DNA from: Dactylonectria macrodidyma
Lineage: Eukaryota > Ascomycota > Sordariomycetes > Hypocreales > Nectriaceae
Reading direction: 5' to 3'
DNA length: 64,000 nt
Assembly: GCA_020744425.1 (NCBI GenBank)
Contig: JAGMUV010000015.1
Span: 1,178,001-1,242,000 of the forward strand
Both the position numbers and the translations under genes were made by a program. This document shows positions 11,011 to 22,211 of this stretch, in pieces (position 1 is the first letter of the stretch; every line of letters starts with the position of its first letter). Below the pieces are notes generated by a model. That model had not been told where the DNA came from. It searched no databases and saw only the letters and a program-made list of their open reading frames with translations.

Positions 11011-11973
11011 TTGCTGGATGTACTTGGTGGAATTAAGATGCTTATTATTATTGTTGTGATGAGAGTTCGCTGAGGGTTTATAGTCTCTGAGAACAAGGTC
11101 CTTTCTCCTTTAATTATTTATCCCCTTGTGGTCAAGCAAAGGGCTAAATATATACTTTGCGAATCTCTCTACCAAAACTGTGCATGCAGAACGGCAAAAC
11201 TTTCTTTCACCCGCGCCCAAGGTGACTTGTTGGTTCGGCTCCGGCACAGCTTAGTTTGTTAGTTGTTGGCTGGATGGTTGCACTTGATGTGAGCAGAGTT
11301 TGCTGTGAGTTCCGAGTCACTTTGTCTGCCCCGCCAAGTGCCCAAAAAAGGGAAATGGTAGGCCGCTGGTACAAAAAAGTAGCCGCTCGTATTTGCAATG
11401 CAAGCCAGAGGCGCTGCGCTTTGGCCCGGTATGGTCCGGTTTGGGAACTTAGGCGAACTATTCCTATAGTATGTCAACGTAGCAGCCCCTCGTGCATTCT
11501 TTTTGTGTTACGTGCTATTTAGGATAGAGATCGTTTCAATAGGTAGTCGGTGAAAATAATGTTATGTGCTTAAAAATTCCAGCTTGGAGCCACTGATCTC
11601 GATAGTTTAGTAACCATTGAGTATAAGCAATGTGAGATTTCACCAGCTTGGATGATTTACCGTTGTGTGAATTGGCTTCGGCGGTGACCGAATGAGACAT
11701 GTTGCGGACCAACACAATGTTGCGCTACAAACCAATAGCATGAAAACAACATTAGCTTCCTTCTTTGAACATGTTACGCTACGACGTCGACTGATATATT
11801 CCAACCATGTTCCCAACTCTCTACTACTGCTGGAGATCTCGGCGCAAGTATTAATATCTGTTGCACTCGACTTGTTAATTGTACTCTTCACTCTCCTCAA
11901 CCCAAGTCTACAAATCCTGACTTAGATAAACAACCATAATCCTTGATAACTCTAAATTTGAGCCCATCAAATC
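11011..11973. other. intergenic, no gene seen
   Basis: About 1 kb between the ABC relic and the secreted-protein relic. Short ORFs on both strands lack protein-like composition. It includes the promoter side of the small secreted-protein gene. Confidence 0.4.
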
Positions 11974-12514
11974 ATGAAAGTTTTCAACAACTCCCTCTTT
12001 ATCCTCGCCTTCCTTATCCTCGCCTATTCGGCCTTTGTTCCATCCACCGCTGCGCCCGCCTCTCCTGAGGCGCGTGCCAAAGCAATCTGCGGCGACCTCG
12101 GAATTCTCCACATTACCACGCTCCTAGATGGCGTGGAGCCTTCGGGGCTCCGCCTCTATGCAGACTACCCTATGGGCCAAAACCGCGCCCTGGACCTAAG
12201 AACGGAGTATCTCTTGCACCAGTGGGTGAGAGCTATCGTGAGGACACCACCCCTGCGGACTTGGTCAATCCGCTCTCCAAGAGAGCTCGCGACGATGTTG
12301 CCCCCTACGGGTGCGAGGGCAAGTGGAGCTGGAAGACGTGCGGTGACAACGAGCAGTGATGCTAGACCGCTTGGGTTGGGGAGGCTGGAGCTTGAGAGGG
12401 TGCAAGACCTGGCGGGGTTGTGACAAGGATAAAACTAACTTTGGTTGTGGGAAAACTGTAGGCTTCCAGGGGTCTGCGATTGCGGCTGCTAGACGCTATT
12501 CAGTGATTACATAG
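11974..12514 (+). pseudogene. broken gene for a small secreted cysteine-containing protein
   Basis: The ATG at 11974 opens a clear signal peptide (MKVFNNSLFILAFLILAYSA, cleavage likely after STAAPA). The first frame then reads EARAKAICGDLG and onward to about 12200. From there the protein-like signal moves to a second frame (PKNGVSLAP through KRARDDVAPYGCEGKWSW, KTCGDNEQ), which ends at TGA (12357-12359) and again at TAG (12363-12365). It then moves to a third frame (GWGGWSLRGCKTWRGCDKDK, then FGCGK) that closes at 12512-12514. Cysteine and tryptophan spacing across the three pieces looks like a single small secreted protein with an internal KR processing site. Two frame changes and two stops argue for decay. 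The first frame alone stays open to 12423 (149 aa), so a shorter product cannot be excluded. Confidence 0.55.
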
Positions 12515-12710
12515 GTTCCAAACCAATCATAACACTTTTACTTTTAATAGTGAGGGTATAGAAGTGTAGAAAGAAGATTGATTTCTTTAAGCTACTGGTA
12601 TAGTGTTGTAGCTAAAACCTCAAGGGTCTAGCTATGAGGTAAGGTAATCATAAGCCTAGTGCTCCAGGCAGGATGTGAGGCTGTGAGACTTCATGGTTTA
12701 GTTCTCTGCC

Positions 12711-12956
12711 TCACATACCATACAACGGATCCTTAGGGTGAGGGTGACAGATAACCCCGTCTTTAAGCAACTTGTCCTCCAAGTAGACTGGGGTTCCAAC
12801 ATGCGCTATAACGGTGAATTTGCCCGAACCCTGAGTGCAGGTGAAGTTTCCTACTCCGTAGATGGAGTTCAAGGCATCGTCGAACTTCTTTCGGTCAATG
12901 ACCAGCTCGGCGCGGATTGTGTGGGTGAAGGTGATTTTCTTGTTAACAGAGGGCAT
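12711..12956 (-). CDS. small hypothetical protein, 81 aa
   Basis: I do not recognise it. The ORF from 12956 to 12711 has a balanced, protein-like composition: MPSVNKKITFTHTIRAELVI at the N-terminus, then an amphipathic stretch (DRKKFDDALNSIYGVG) and a His/Pro-rich end (CHPHPKDPLYGM). There are two cysteines, no signal peptide and no membrane segment. It lies just downstream of the broken secreted-protein gene, on the other strand. It is real by composition only; a chance ORF of this size is possible. Confidence 0.4.
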   Translation of the reverse strand: MPSVNKKITFTHTIRAELVIDRKKFDDALNSIYGVGNFTCTQGSGKFTVIAHVGTPVYLEDKLLKDGVICHPHPKDPLYGM

Positions 12957-14507
12957 TGTGAAAGGCTGCGGATGTAGATTCTTGTGTGTAAGAAGTAGCG
13001 AGTAGCTCTTTAGCTAATAAATGTAAGTTAATTATGGTGTTTAGTTGATGGCTTTATGACAGAAGCAACTCGCCGTTGGTGGGTGTAGATAGTAACTTAC
13101 GAGTTTGGTTGATGGTAGTAGTGTTGGGTTGATGATAGTAGTGTTTGGCTGATGGTAGTTGTATTTGGTTAGTGAAGATTTAGGAGTGGGCACGTTGAAG
13201 CCTATTTATGTTACCAAACATATGCTCAATTATGAACTTAATGACACTGATTCAACGGTAGATCTGCTTACTGGCACTGACCCTTTACAGATTTTACCAG
13301 TGACGGGATGTAGATGCTTAGAAGTATGTCAGTGAGTGCCTCCGGACTTGAGTGCTAGGCTGTGACTCACGCTTAAAAAATACATGATTTTGCTTCTCAT
13401 CTGCTGATAAAAGATGCACCCCCTATGGCTGAATCTTCTCTTCCTCTAGTGCCTCTACTACTGCATTGCACCTATTCGAGCAAACTTTCCCAGTCTAATT
13501 AGTTTAGGAGCCATGTCTCACGGCTTGAGGTAGCCCCGCTTAGCTAGCTAGTCAATACATCACAATACACATCGTTGATCTCACAACAGATCCAGACCCC
13601 CATTACCTATAACTAATCACAGACCCCCATTTCTTTATCACCCAGTCACCGCTGACTGCACGGGCCCGAAAGCTATAAGTCTCAGGCACATTCAACACAG
13701 GCTTTGTGGCCGCACTCTTCTTCTATCGACAAAGCGAACATTTCAGTTTCTACAGCGCTTTTTGAGGGGTTCGTTCTGATGTTCGCACTGATGACACCAC
13801 CAGCCGAAAGGAAGAATCATGTACTTGACTTAGCATTCCGCTCTATTGCAATTACTATCAGTTGCGGCAGTTGAGGTAGCACTTTCACGACATCACAGGA
13901 GGTTAACAGGGCGTGTATGGCGTCGAGTTGTCTGTACAGCGTTGGGACACTGATCAGGAGTGTCTCCAAGGCATCAGTATGCTATTATATGCTTGCTATA
14001 TCAGGCAGCAAAGCTTTTAACACGCTTTGTGTTACAGGCCAGAGCCTGGGAGACAGACCAAGCTGTGCTTAGGTTCTGGCTATAGGTGTAGCTAGATGGC
14101 TTATCCTCCAGTTAAGCCATTACTCTCCCTTTTACCTCAGCAGCGAGGGCACTGCTGGAATGTACGAAGGCCGTAGCGCTAGCTGACGCTTAAGCCCCTT
14201 TAGGACTAATCTCTTATATTAAAGTAGTTATCTAAGCTATCTAATAATAAGCACAAGTCAGCCTACGGAGCTTATATATTTATCAGGCTCTAAGACGCCC
14301 TATTAGCATTATTATAACGAAATATCTCAACAACAAAGCCAATGCATGTACTTGCTACTGGGAAGAAAAACCTGAAAATTAAATCATCAATGAGTAGCTG
14401 TCTCGCAGCAAAATACTTGAGTGACTAGCACTAGGGCCCAAAATGTCCAACACTGAATGGAATGGAGTCCAGAAAGTCCGAAACAAGTGACCTTGCCGAT
14501 ACCCAAA
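12957..14507. other. 1.55-kb gene-free region, decayed DNA
   Basis: No gene is seen. It holds a 20-bp tandem repeat (13101-13180). From about 13,500 to 14,400 it is rich in CTAG, TTAAG and TATTA words and in stops in all frames. That texture is common in transposon DNA worn down by repeat-induced point mutation, but I cannot recognise a transposase or reverse transcriptase. Confidence 0.45.
13101..13180. repeat. 20-bp tandem repeat, four diverged copies
   Basis: Four 20-bp units in register: 13101-13120, 13121-13140, 13141-13160 and 13161-13180. The core is GTTTGGTTGATGGTAGTAGT with 3 to 6 changes per copy; the last copy is the most diverged. It lies upstream of the 81-aa minus-strand ORF, on its promoter side. 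Confidence 0.75.
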
Positions 14508-16840
14508 TCAGATACCAGAATCATCCTGGAATATACCAGTGGCGTTCCAGAGGTTTGACTTGTCCGAAAACCACGTGTCCCAGTTTTTACAAACCCTCCT
14601 CGTTTCTCGCAGCTTCTCCTCGGTCATCATCGCCTTCAAGTCCTCCTCACGCTCCAGGATCTGCAACGCTAGGCCGCTCGAAGCATGCCAGGCAATGTGG
14701 CAGTGGAATAGCCAGGAGCCGGGGTTGTCGGCCCTAAAGGCAACGACGAGATATCCGCCGGCCGGGATCAGTGCAACATCTCGCCGTGGGGGGTTGTCAA
14801 ACTTCAGCTGCACTTCACCTTTATCCAGTTTTGTGGAATCTTTGCCTTGAGCGAGGAGAGCAAAGTCGTGGCCGTGAAGGTGCAGCTGCAGTAAGTCAGA
14901 CTGGTTCTCTTGGTGATGTTCCTGCGGAAGCAGAGGAGTATACAGGGTGCTGCATTTGAACTTACTGGATGTGCAACCGGCACAAAAGTCTTATTTTTTG
15001 AAGCATCTTCGGTCGAGGGGGCCGTGATGACAAGGTAGACCCATCCACCTCTGTCCTCTGCGGGAATCACTACATAGTCACTCGGCCATGGTTCATCTTC
15101 CTTAAGCCGCGTGATGGTCGGGTCCGAAAAGTTCAACCATAGAGGCTTGTCACCGAAAGACCACCAACTGAACTTGTCTCCTGGGTGTGGTCTATTTGGC
15201 TGGCCTTGTAGCCCAATGTCAAGGTCTTTGTTTTTGTTCCCTGGGTTTTTGTCAGTTGGATCGGCTTGGGTAGAAATATTCTTCCGGACTTGGTGTACGT
15301 ACTGCTGGCCAACTCAACCTTCGTAATATTCCACTGATGGATGGGCACCAAATTTTTATACTCCTCGTCACGGCAATCTTTGTTGTATCCCGGCCTCCAG
15401 GTGGTGGGCACATTCTTGCTGCTCGCGTTATACCGAAGAATCCCCTGACGCTCGTCTGGCTCGTTTCCGGCCTCGAAGCCTTTGCATCGGTCTGCAGGAA
15501 CCGTGCGGATCCAGTAGTTTCCGTCTTCTGCTGCAGGATACTTGTCCGTGTTGATGGGGTCGGCATGTAGGACGATGTGGTATCTTTGTCCTAGGAAATG
15601 GTTGGTTTGGTGCATCTACAGGTGATGACCAAAGGGCATCCACTTACCGATTCCTATGAGCACGTGGTCAACGCTATAAGGCTTGATGGGCACAAAGTCT
15701 GAGCTCATGACCTCAAACATGTGGTTATCAATACTGAAGATGAAAGTTGTGTCGACAGATGTGTTGATTACACGTAGGATGTATTTCTTGCCCTGTAAAT
15801 GGAAGGTTAGTACGGTATACTCTCCTGGCATAGATGCTTCTTACCTTAGTCACGGTCATGTTGAACCGCTCACGTGGGAAGCTGCCGGCGAAGTTTCCTG
15901 CGCCATCTTAGCAACGCAACCACTCGAACTACTGTGAATGGGCGAAAACATACCAATTCCATTGATTAATATACTGTTCATTTTGGGAATGGTAGGTTTT
16001 TGCGTAAGCTCTCGGTCCCAATCCTGGAATGCACTTCGATGGTTCCAGTCCGTGATCAAAATGGGGTCTTTTCCCTCGTCGTAGTTGGCTGATGACGGTC
16101 CGTAGATGGTTATGGGCCCTGCTAGACCGTCGGCGTACTGCAGAGAGTAATGGCTGTGATACCAGGAGGTTCCGTATTGGAGCGCGCGAAACTCGTAAGT
16201 GAAGGTGTCATTTGGGGCGATGGGGCACTGAGTGACACCATTGACACCGTCCATCTCCATGGTTCCATTCTGTCTAAGACCGTGCCAATGGATTGTGGTG
16301 CCGTTGTACCGAAGCTTGTTCTTGACGGTGATTCTGATGATGTCTCCCCAGCATGCCTGGATCCAAGGGCCAGGGTAGGTCTGATTGAAGACCTTGCCTT
16401 CGCGGTTGTCTATACCGTCACCGTTGATGGTCATGTTGTCAACCTCAAGATAGTACTATTACCGTCAGGTCAGATGGTAAGGATCAAGGGTCATAATGAT
16501 AGCGGCGGCTTACTTCTCGCAGGACCCCTGGCGGATAATAGTTCTCGTAGTCGGTTTCAATGTCGAATACGCCCCCAGCGGAATTTTTGAGCCAGCATTG
16601 GCGGTTTTTTGCGGTCGAGCATGACTTCCAGTCATCTCCGAGGTCTGGATACCTGCAAGTGAAGTTTATACCCGGCGTTTCAGGGCCATTAGGTGCTGGG
16701 AACTTGGGGTAGTGTAGGGCAGCATCGTAACCACCATTGGAGAAGATGGCTTGCTGGGAGCCATCCTGCTGAAAGAATGGTAGAGGGAAGAAGGTGGTAA
16801 TGCAAAGGATGACCGCTCTACAGACTTCGTAGAACCCCAT
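14508..16840 (-). CDS. laccase / multicopper oxidase (secreted)
   Basis: Predicted secreted, four-copper phenol oxidase that reduces O2 to water. Minus-strand exons 16514-16840, 15954-16455, 15845-15897, 15648-15792, 15303-15590, 14966-15240 and 14508-14885 give 655 aa. An N-terminal hydrophobic signal (AVILCITTFFPLPFF) is followed by three cupredoxin domains. All four copper-ligand blocks are present: HWHG and WYHSHYS in domain 1, HPLHLHGHDF and HCHIAWH in domain 3. The HPLHLHGH block forms only when the last intron uses the acceptor at 14886. The acceptor at 14922 would insert 12 codons and lose the first His. The residue ten after the ligand Cys is Leu. The protein ends DDSGI, matching the DSG[I/L/V] end known from ascomycete laccases. 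Role (pigment, lignin or defence) is not evident from neighbours. Confidence 0.95.
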
Positions 16841-18203
16841 CTTGGGTGGTTTTGGTGGCGTGGTACGTCTGCAGAGAAGTTTGGAGAATTAAGAACGCAG
16901 CACTTGAACAATTGATGGGAAGGGGAAAGAAAGACACAATATCATGGGGGCATCGTTCCCTTCCTTTACGTCTCCTCAGACTCAGGTTCCCCACTTCCTC
17001 CCTCGCCTCGGAGTTTAGAGGCGTCTTGAGTATGTGATAAGCCACATGACGACCAAACGCGTTGCAGATGGCTTACTATGGTACACATCTCCAGCAGCAT
17101 GCGGATCAGATCCGATGCATTCATTCCAGCCATCTGGTGGAGTTGGTTCGAGTTCAGCTGGAACTATTGAAACTATCCAAGCCTCTGACGATAGCGCAAG
17201 GTCTAAGCAAACTGGAACCCCGCCGAAATCGGTCGTCAGCCGCACCAAAACGGGATCTAGCCTCAAGCCACTACATAAGTTATTGCCTTTCCCCTCCCTG
17301 AGAGGAATGCCATTCGTTGATACCCTTGCGTAATGCAATAGTTTCGACGAGAAAGGCGTGGCTCCAGCGTGCAATTCCCGCTTTTGTCGTAAGCTGTTCC
17401 AGGCTAGCCAGCCGCGCGCCGTGCCGTCCCGTGCGGTCGAGACTATTGATGAACGCCTCCACATTCTTCCGTCAACTGTCAGCCAGCCCCAAATTCCTAG
17501 CTTCGCCAAATACGGACGGAAGGGCGAGACATGTGGCAATAGCAATATTTTGTCTTGTCTGAGGCAGGTGGGTGTAAAGGACATCAGGGAGCAGCTGTGA
17601 TTCCTCGGAGAGAATCGCAGAAACTATCCCATTAGGGTCCGCTAGTTTGTTTTTTTATACTGCCTCGGCAGCTGCTATTAGTTTAGATCATGTATAGAAC
17701 ATAGGATCAGGTAGCTATATAATTAATATTAGATAGCCTAGGTGATTACTGTGATGACCTCATAATGTGTATATATATTTTGTAACTTCTTCTCTAGCTC
17801 CCGCCTCTTGAGGTAAGGGAGGTCCAGGTTTTCCTAGTTTCTTAATACGGCCTATCCTAGCGAGGACTCAAGAAGCCCTCTTCGATTCGGTCCTGAAAGA
17901 CCACCTGGTCCCATGTGACGACCCGCGCCTAGGTGTTCTAACATGGCCCAATTCAACTATTATTGCTTTAGTAGAGGATATAGAGGAAGTGCAACTCTCG
18001 GATTTAACGAAGTCCCCATCTACCATGCCCATAGTTAACGAGAATACTAAGTACCCTAATATAAGCAAAAAGATCGCCACCATTCAGACTAATGGCAGAC
18101 GGCGAAAGCGGTCATAGCAAGAACCACTAGACTTGAAGCCACAGGCCTGTTCGAAGACAGGCTTTTCCTAGCATACCTGTTCCGTCTGACAACTTTTCCA
18201 AGT
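16841..18203. other. 1.36-kb intergenic region
   Basis: Promoter side of the laccase (which starts at 16840) and 3' flank of the oxidoreductase. A 189-aa minus-strand ORF at 17015-17584 has no protein-like pattern. Around 17,640-18,110 the DNA turns AT-rich, with a short coding-like plus-strand stretch (about 17,960-18,117, ending in TAG) that I cannot assign; it may be a transposon remnant. Confidence 0.4.
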
Positions 18204-19363
18204 TCATAACGTAATCACGAGCTTCCCAATCTGTTTACCCTGCCATATATATTCAACAGCCTCTTCGGCCTTCTCAAATGGCTGGACTAAATCGATGATA
18301 TCGTCAAAGGTCATCTGTGTGGCCGAGATGGCGGCGCAAAGGTCGTCTTGGTCATGCTTTGAACCAGCATCAATACCCCTAACCGTAAGTTAGCCTTTTC
18401 ATGGATCGTCAACCATTGGAATTCTATTCTCTCGTTACCTGAGAATAATTCTCCGGTCGATGCTCAGTGGAATGAGCTCCTTCAAGTCTTCATGGCATTG
18501 GCCACTAAGATAACCGACAATACTGACAATTCCTCCGCGTCGGGTGCATTGCATACTTTTGACAATCGAAGAAGCGCCTCCAACTTCAACCACAAGATCG
18601 ACTCCATCGCCGTTGGTAAGCTTCAGGACATCTTCATGCCAGTTTGGGTTTTTCGCATAGTTAACGGTGAACAACGGTGGATTTGAAAACTGCTCGCTAA
18701 TCTTCTCCAGCTTTGCATCACTTGAAGAGCTAAGGATAATCTTGAGGCCTGCGGCTCGGGCGAGCTTGAGTGCGAACATACTAACACCACCAGTGCCTTG
18801 CGAATAGTCAGCAGGAGCGTCTTATCATATGATCTGAGAGAGCTCATACCCTGGATCAAGACGCTTTTACCAATCTCGACACCCTTCAGTGCAGACCAAG
18901 CTGTTACTCCCGCGCAAGGGATAATGCTAGCATTAACCCAGTCGAGATGAGCAGGGAGCTTAGATAGCTTTTCCTCGTCAAAGACGATAAAGTCTGCCAA
19001 GACCCCATCCTCATCCGCTGCAAGCCAAGATCTCCCAGTCTCTCGACCGGTAAGGTTCGCGGTGTCCACAATGGGAGCCACCCTATCGCCAAGAGCCAAA
19101 GATTTTACTTTGTCACCGATACTGACAACCTCGCCAGCGGCATCATTGCAGAGAATGCCGTTAGGGGTTACCGGCCAGGGATTGCCTCCATTGGCTATGT
19201 TGGCATCTCTGTAGTTCAGCGCCACCGCATGAACCTTGATCAAGACAGCGGTTGGGTGGAGAGGCAGAGGCAAAGGTTCAGTTACGAGCTTGATCTTTGG
19301 TGTGCCAGGCGTGTAGTCGTCGGTACGACGGTAGGCTCGTCGAGAGGTAACCTGATTAGACAT
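18204..19363 (-). CDS. MDR-superfamily NAD(P)H-dependent oxidoreductase
   Basis: Predicted medium-chain dehydrogenase/quinone-oxidoreductase-like enzyme. Minus-strand exons 18850-19363, 18439-18796 and 18204-18378 give 348 aa from the ATG at 19363 (an upstream in-frame ATG at 19387 would add 8 residues). The GroES-like domain holds VLIKVHAVALNYRDANIANG. At the place where zinc alcohol dehydrogenases have GHE, it reads CNDAAGEVV, so the catalytic zinc is probably absent. The Rossmann motif is GTGGVSMFALKLARAAG, formed across intron 1, which has an AAG acceptor. It ends with GKLVITL. The family resembles the yeast and fission-yeast 'zinc-type alcohol dehydrogenase-like' proteins. Substrate is unknown. 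Confidence 0.9.
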
Positions 19364-19387
19364 TGTTGCTTTTGTCACGCTTTTCAC

Positions 19388-20512
19388 TTTTCGCTTTGTT
19401 GAGGGCTGAAAGTGAGTGAAAACTGAGGAGTGACTTGTAGACGGTCAGTAATTTAGATAAAGTGAGGCATATTATTGACTTATATACAAGGTAAGCTTTC
19501 GATGTCGATCATATTGAACCAAAAATATGATTTGTAAGATTTCCAGTCATTATGTGCTTCTGATGAATTGAAGTTAAATTCATGTCACACCTGCATTAGT
19601 TCCCAATCGGATCGTAACCCGATGCATTTCGCGAGATGAGTGCGTTCGGGATTGCTTCCCGATGGACATTAGAAATTGGGGAATGCCTCTTTGCTGACAA
19701 ACTTACGAGGGTATACAGGCGATGAAAAAAGCCGCAAAGTCACATGTCTTGCGGAACCCGACCAACCGAAACTACCTTACCATGTTCTCACGCAAATTCC
19801 TCGAAAGGGGAATGCCAGTTTGTAGTGGGTAATGACTGCTGACAGACTCACAAGCATGATGCGGGGCATGCGGGTATTCCCATCACGACATTCTGATGCT
19901 CTTCATACAATTTCCCCCAGGCAAGGTGTGTCTATATATTCGGCTAAAAAGATGCTTGTATCGATTAGCGCACAGTTGGGGTTGCCAGTCGGGTCCGACG
20001 CGCTTTGGCCGGCATAATGATACGTGCCCTCGTTGTTTAGATCAAACTTTAATCCTAATGGGGTATTTCCAATGAGATGCAAACATCCCGAGCTGATCAA
20101 ATGAGGGAGGCTAATATACCACTAAGCTAGCTAAGGTACCGCTAAGCAGGGCTAATGCACCACTCATTATATTCACTCAGACGGTTTCATGCCATGTTTC
20201 GACATATACGAGTCGATACGGTTCGTGTAGAGCAAGTGAGGTTATCTAGATACCTGGGGCTAAGGTGGGCACAGGTAGCTTAGAGACTATTTCCTGCACA
20301 GCCCACCATGAAAAGTAAAGACATGCATCTTCGGCATCTCAATTATTACAACTGCAACACGTTCTCTTTCTATCTTAGTCTTTACTGTGCTTCACATTCT
20401 CTAGTTAACAGGTAAACAGAAACCAGAGGCCTTTTCAAGACTGGTGTTTTAGCACTCTCGATTGACGACTCGAAGATAGACGACATGGTGACACCGCATA
20501 GCTAAAATGCAG
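19388..20512. other. 1.1-kb intergenic region
   Basis: Promoter of the oxidoreductase gene and 3' flank of the methyltransferase gene. No coding signal is seen on either strand. Confidence 0.45.
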
Positions 20513-21493
20513 CTACAACGCTGCCTTTCGCCCCGTCACAACCACAAAGTCGAACATGGGGTGAACTGAACGTTGACTCGATGCCTCCCTAACACTGGCG
20601 TTGAATACCTCGACCTCTTCTCTCGACCAGCCCAGGACCTCGGTGAATAACACAGCCGTAAAAGCAGCGACCCCTTCATAGAAATTCGCCCCCATAAGAG
20701 TGCCAATTTCCTTCAGCCGTTCATCTTTCGGCCACGTGCCAATCGGGAGCTTGAAACGTTCCTCTTTGAGCTCCGTAAATCCTGCTTCCTCCGCCCATTG
20801 TCGAAAAGATGGCGCCGGGTCCATAGTGCGGCCGATTTTATCGCAGGCTTCCATCAAGTTATCCATCATCTGCACCATTGGGTTTTCAGGCTTCAAGGAA
20901 TCATCTTCGGAATAGAGCGTGTTGGCGGATTCCTGGAACTCTATCCACCCTCCAGGCTTGAGGCTGGCATATACCTGCTTGAATAACCTGGGCCAATCTT
21001 TGATGGAGCCTGCCATGTAGCGGCAATGAATGTAGTCGTATTGTATCGGCTCTACCCAATCCATCTCGACATCGTCAACGACAAACTTGACGTTTGGGGG
21101 AACCCAGTCCGGCTGAATCGGACTTAGATCGTTTCCCACTACCGTAGCGGCAGGATGCTCATCCCCAAACTGAATCGCCCAGATACCGGTCCCAGTGCCG
21201 ATATCGAGGACGTTGAGCCCGTCAGGTTTAATCGGGGCCAGGAAAAGGCGGTCTTGAAGTAGGCGATAAAAAACATGATGAATCATGTCGAGACGATCCT
21301 GCTCGGTGTCGTCGTTGGGGAAACTGTACTGGCCCGTTCGGTCACTATGGTACCGCCGTCCGTGCTTCCACTGGTATTTCAATACGCTGCTAGTGACGGA
21401 GTTGCTTGCTGCTGAGGATTCATCATCGAACGCAGAATCTGACTGGACGTCATCGTCCACCTGCACCTCCGGTGTTATCTGGATGCCTGCCAT
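20513..21493 (-). CDS. LaeA-like SAM-dependent methyltransferase (paralogue 1)
   Basis: Predicted class I methyltransferase of the fungal LaeA/TAM-like group, 326 aa, no intron. The start at 21493 (MAGIQITPEVQVDDD) precedes an acidic, Ser-rich N-terminus typical of the group; the frame is open further upstream to 21736, but that part has no family look. Motif I is VLDIGTGTGIWAIQFGD; then NDLSPIQPDWVPPNVKFVVDD (post I), DYIHCRYMAGSIKDW and LKPGGWIEFQE (motif III region), and near the end VVVTGRK. The acceptor substrate is unknown. LaeA itself controls secondary metabolism, but most relatives have no proven role, so I name only the fold and group. Two paralogues lie at 56.8 and 59.4 kb. Confidence 0.93.
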   Translation of the reverse strand: MAGIQITPEVQVDDDVQSDSAFDDESSAASNSVTSSVLKYQWKHGRRYHSDRTGQYSFPNDDTEQDRLDMIHHVFYRLLQDRLFLAPIKPDGLNVLDIGTGTGIWAIQFGDEHPAATVVGNDLSPIQPDWVPPNVKFVVDDVEMDWVEPIQYDYIHCRYMAGSIKDWPRLFKQVYASLKPGGWIEFQESANTLYSEDDSLKPENPMVQMMDNLMEACDKIGRTMDPAPSFRQWAEEAGFTELKEERFKLPIGTWPKDERLKEIGTLMGANFYEGVAAFTAVLFTEVLGWSREEVEVFNASVREASSQRSVHPMFDFVVVTGRKAAL

Positions 21494-22211
21494 TTCTGAA
21501 AGTTTAAACTGCAGAGCAGCAGAAGAAATGTAAGGAAACAAAATGGACGATGATGAAGGGAGAACAAAATGCAATTCGCTCAGCGCAGGATGGTGGAAGC
21601 GGGGTTGGCTCAGATAAGTCAGCCCAAATACAAACCGAGGTTCATTGGTGCGTTCGACGCTTATGAAATGTTGTCCCAAGGAACACCTCATTGCCAAGAT
21701 ACTTGCTGCCTGAGGCATTGTAATACAAGGCCGCAATTGGAAGGTTCAAGGCTGATCTTCTCTTGGACTCAAGATTGAAAATCTGCACTGGATGCTACAT
21801 GCTCTAGGCAGCAAGGTGCTATCCTCAGCAGGAAGCGCAAGCAAGCTAAGGGTTTCAATCTGTCTATTTTTGACACTAGTGTTATCGGTGGGATGTAAGT
21901 CATGGTCAATCAAACTTCTATAACAGGCCAAGTGTTTGCGCTGCCGTTTTGCTTTTCGACGGTGCTTGTACCGTCGGATTACCAAGCAGTGTGGTCAAGG
22001 GAATTCAATGCTACAATTTAGAATGCCCCACTTGCTTAAACGGGCTGGGACACATACATTGACTATCAACAACGTCGTGTTGGCTCGATGCATACAAAGC
22101 CACGTACGGAGTACCTTTCGTTATAATTCAAACCAAAGGAATCATAAAGAGGAAATGAAGTACTGGTTCTAAGCTACAACATCTAAAAACATCGAATCCA
22201 AGTGTAGCATC
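21494..22211. other. divergent promoter region
   Basis: About 0.72 kb between the divergent methyltransferase (minus) and epimerase-like (plus) genes; presumed shared promoter region. It contains 21859-21898, similar to 5598-5637. Confidence 0.5.

Noticed and set aside
17015..17584. 189-aa minus-strand ORF upstream of the laccase
   Set aside because: No domain, signal peptide or codon pattern; lies in the laccase promoter region.
17960..18117. Coding-like stretch ending in TAG
   Set aside because: Too short and without motif; possibly transposon-derived but not assignable.
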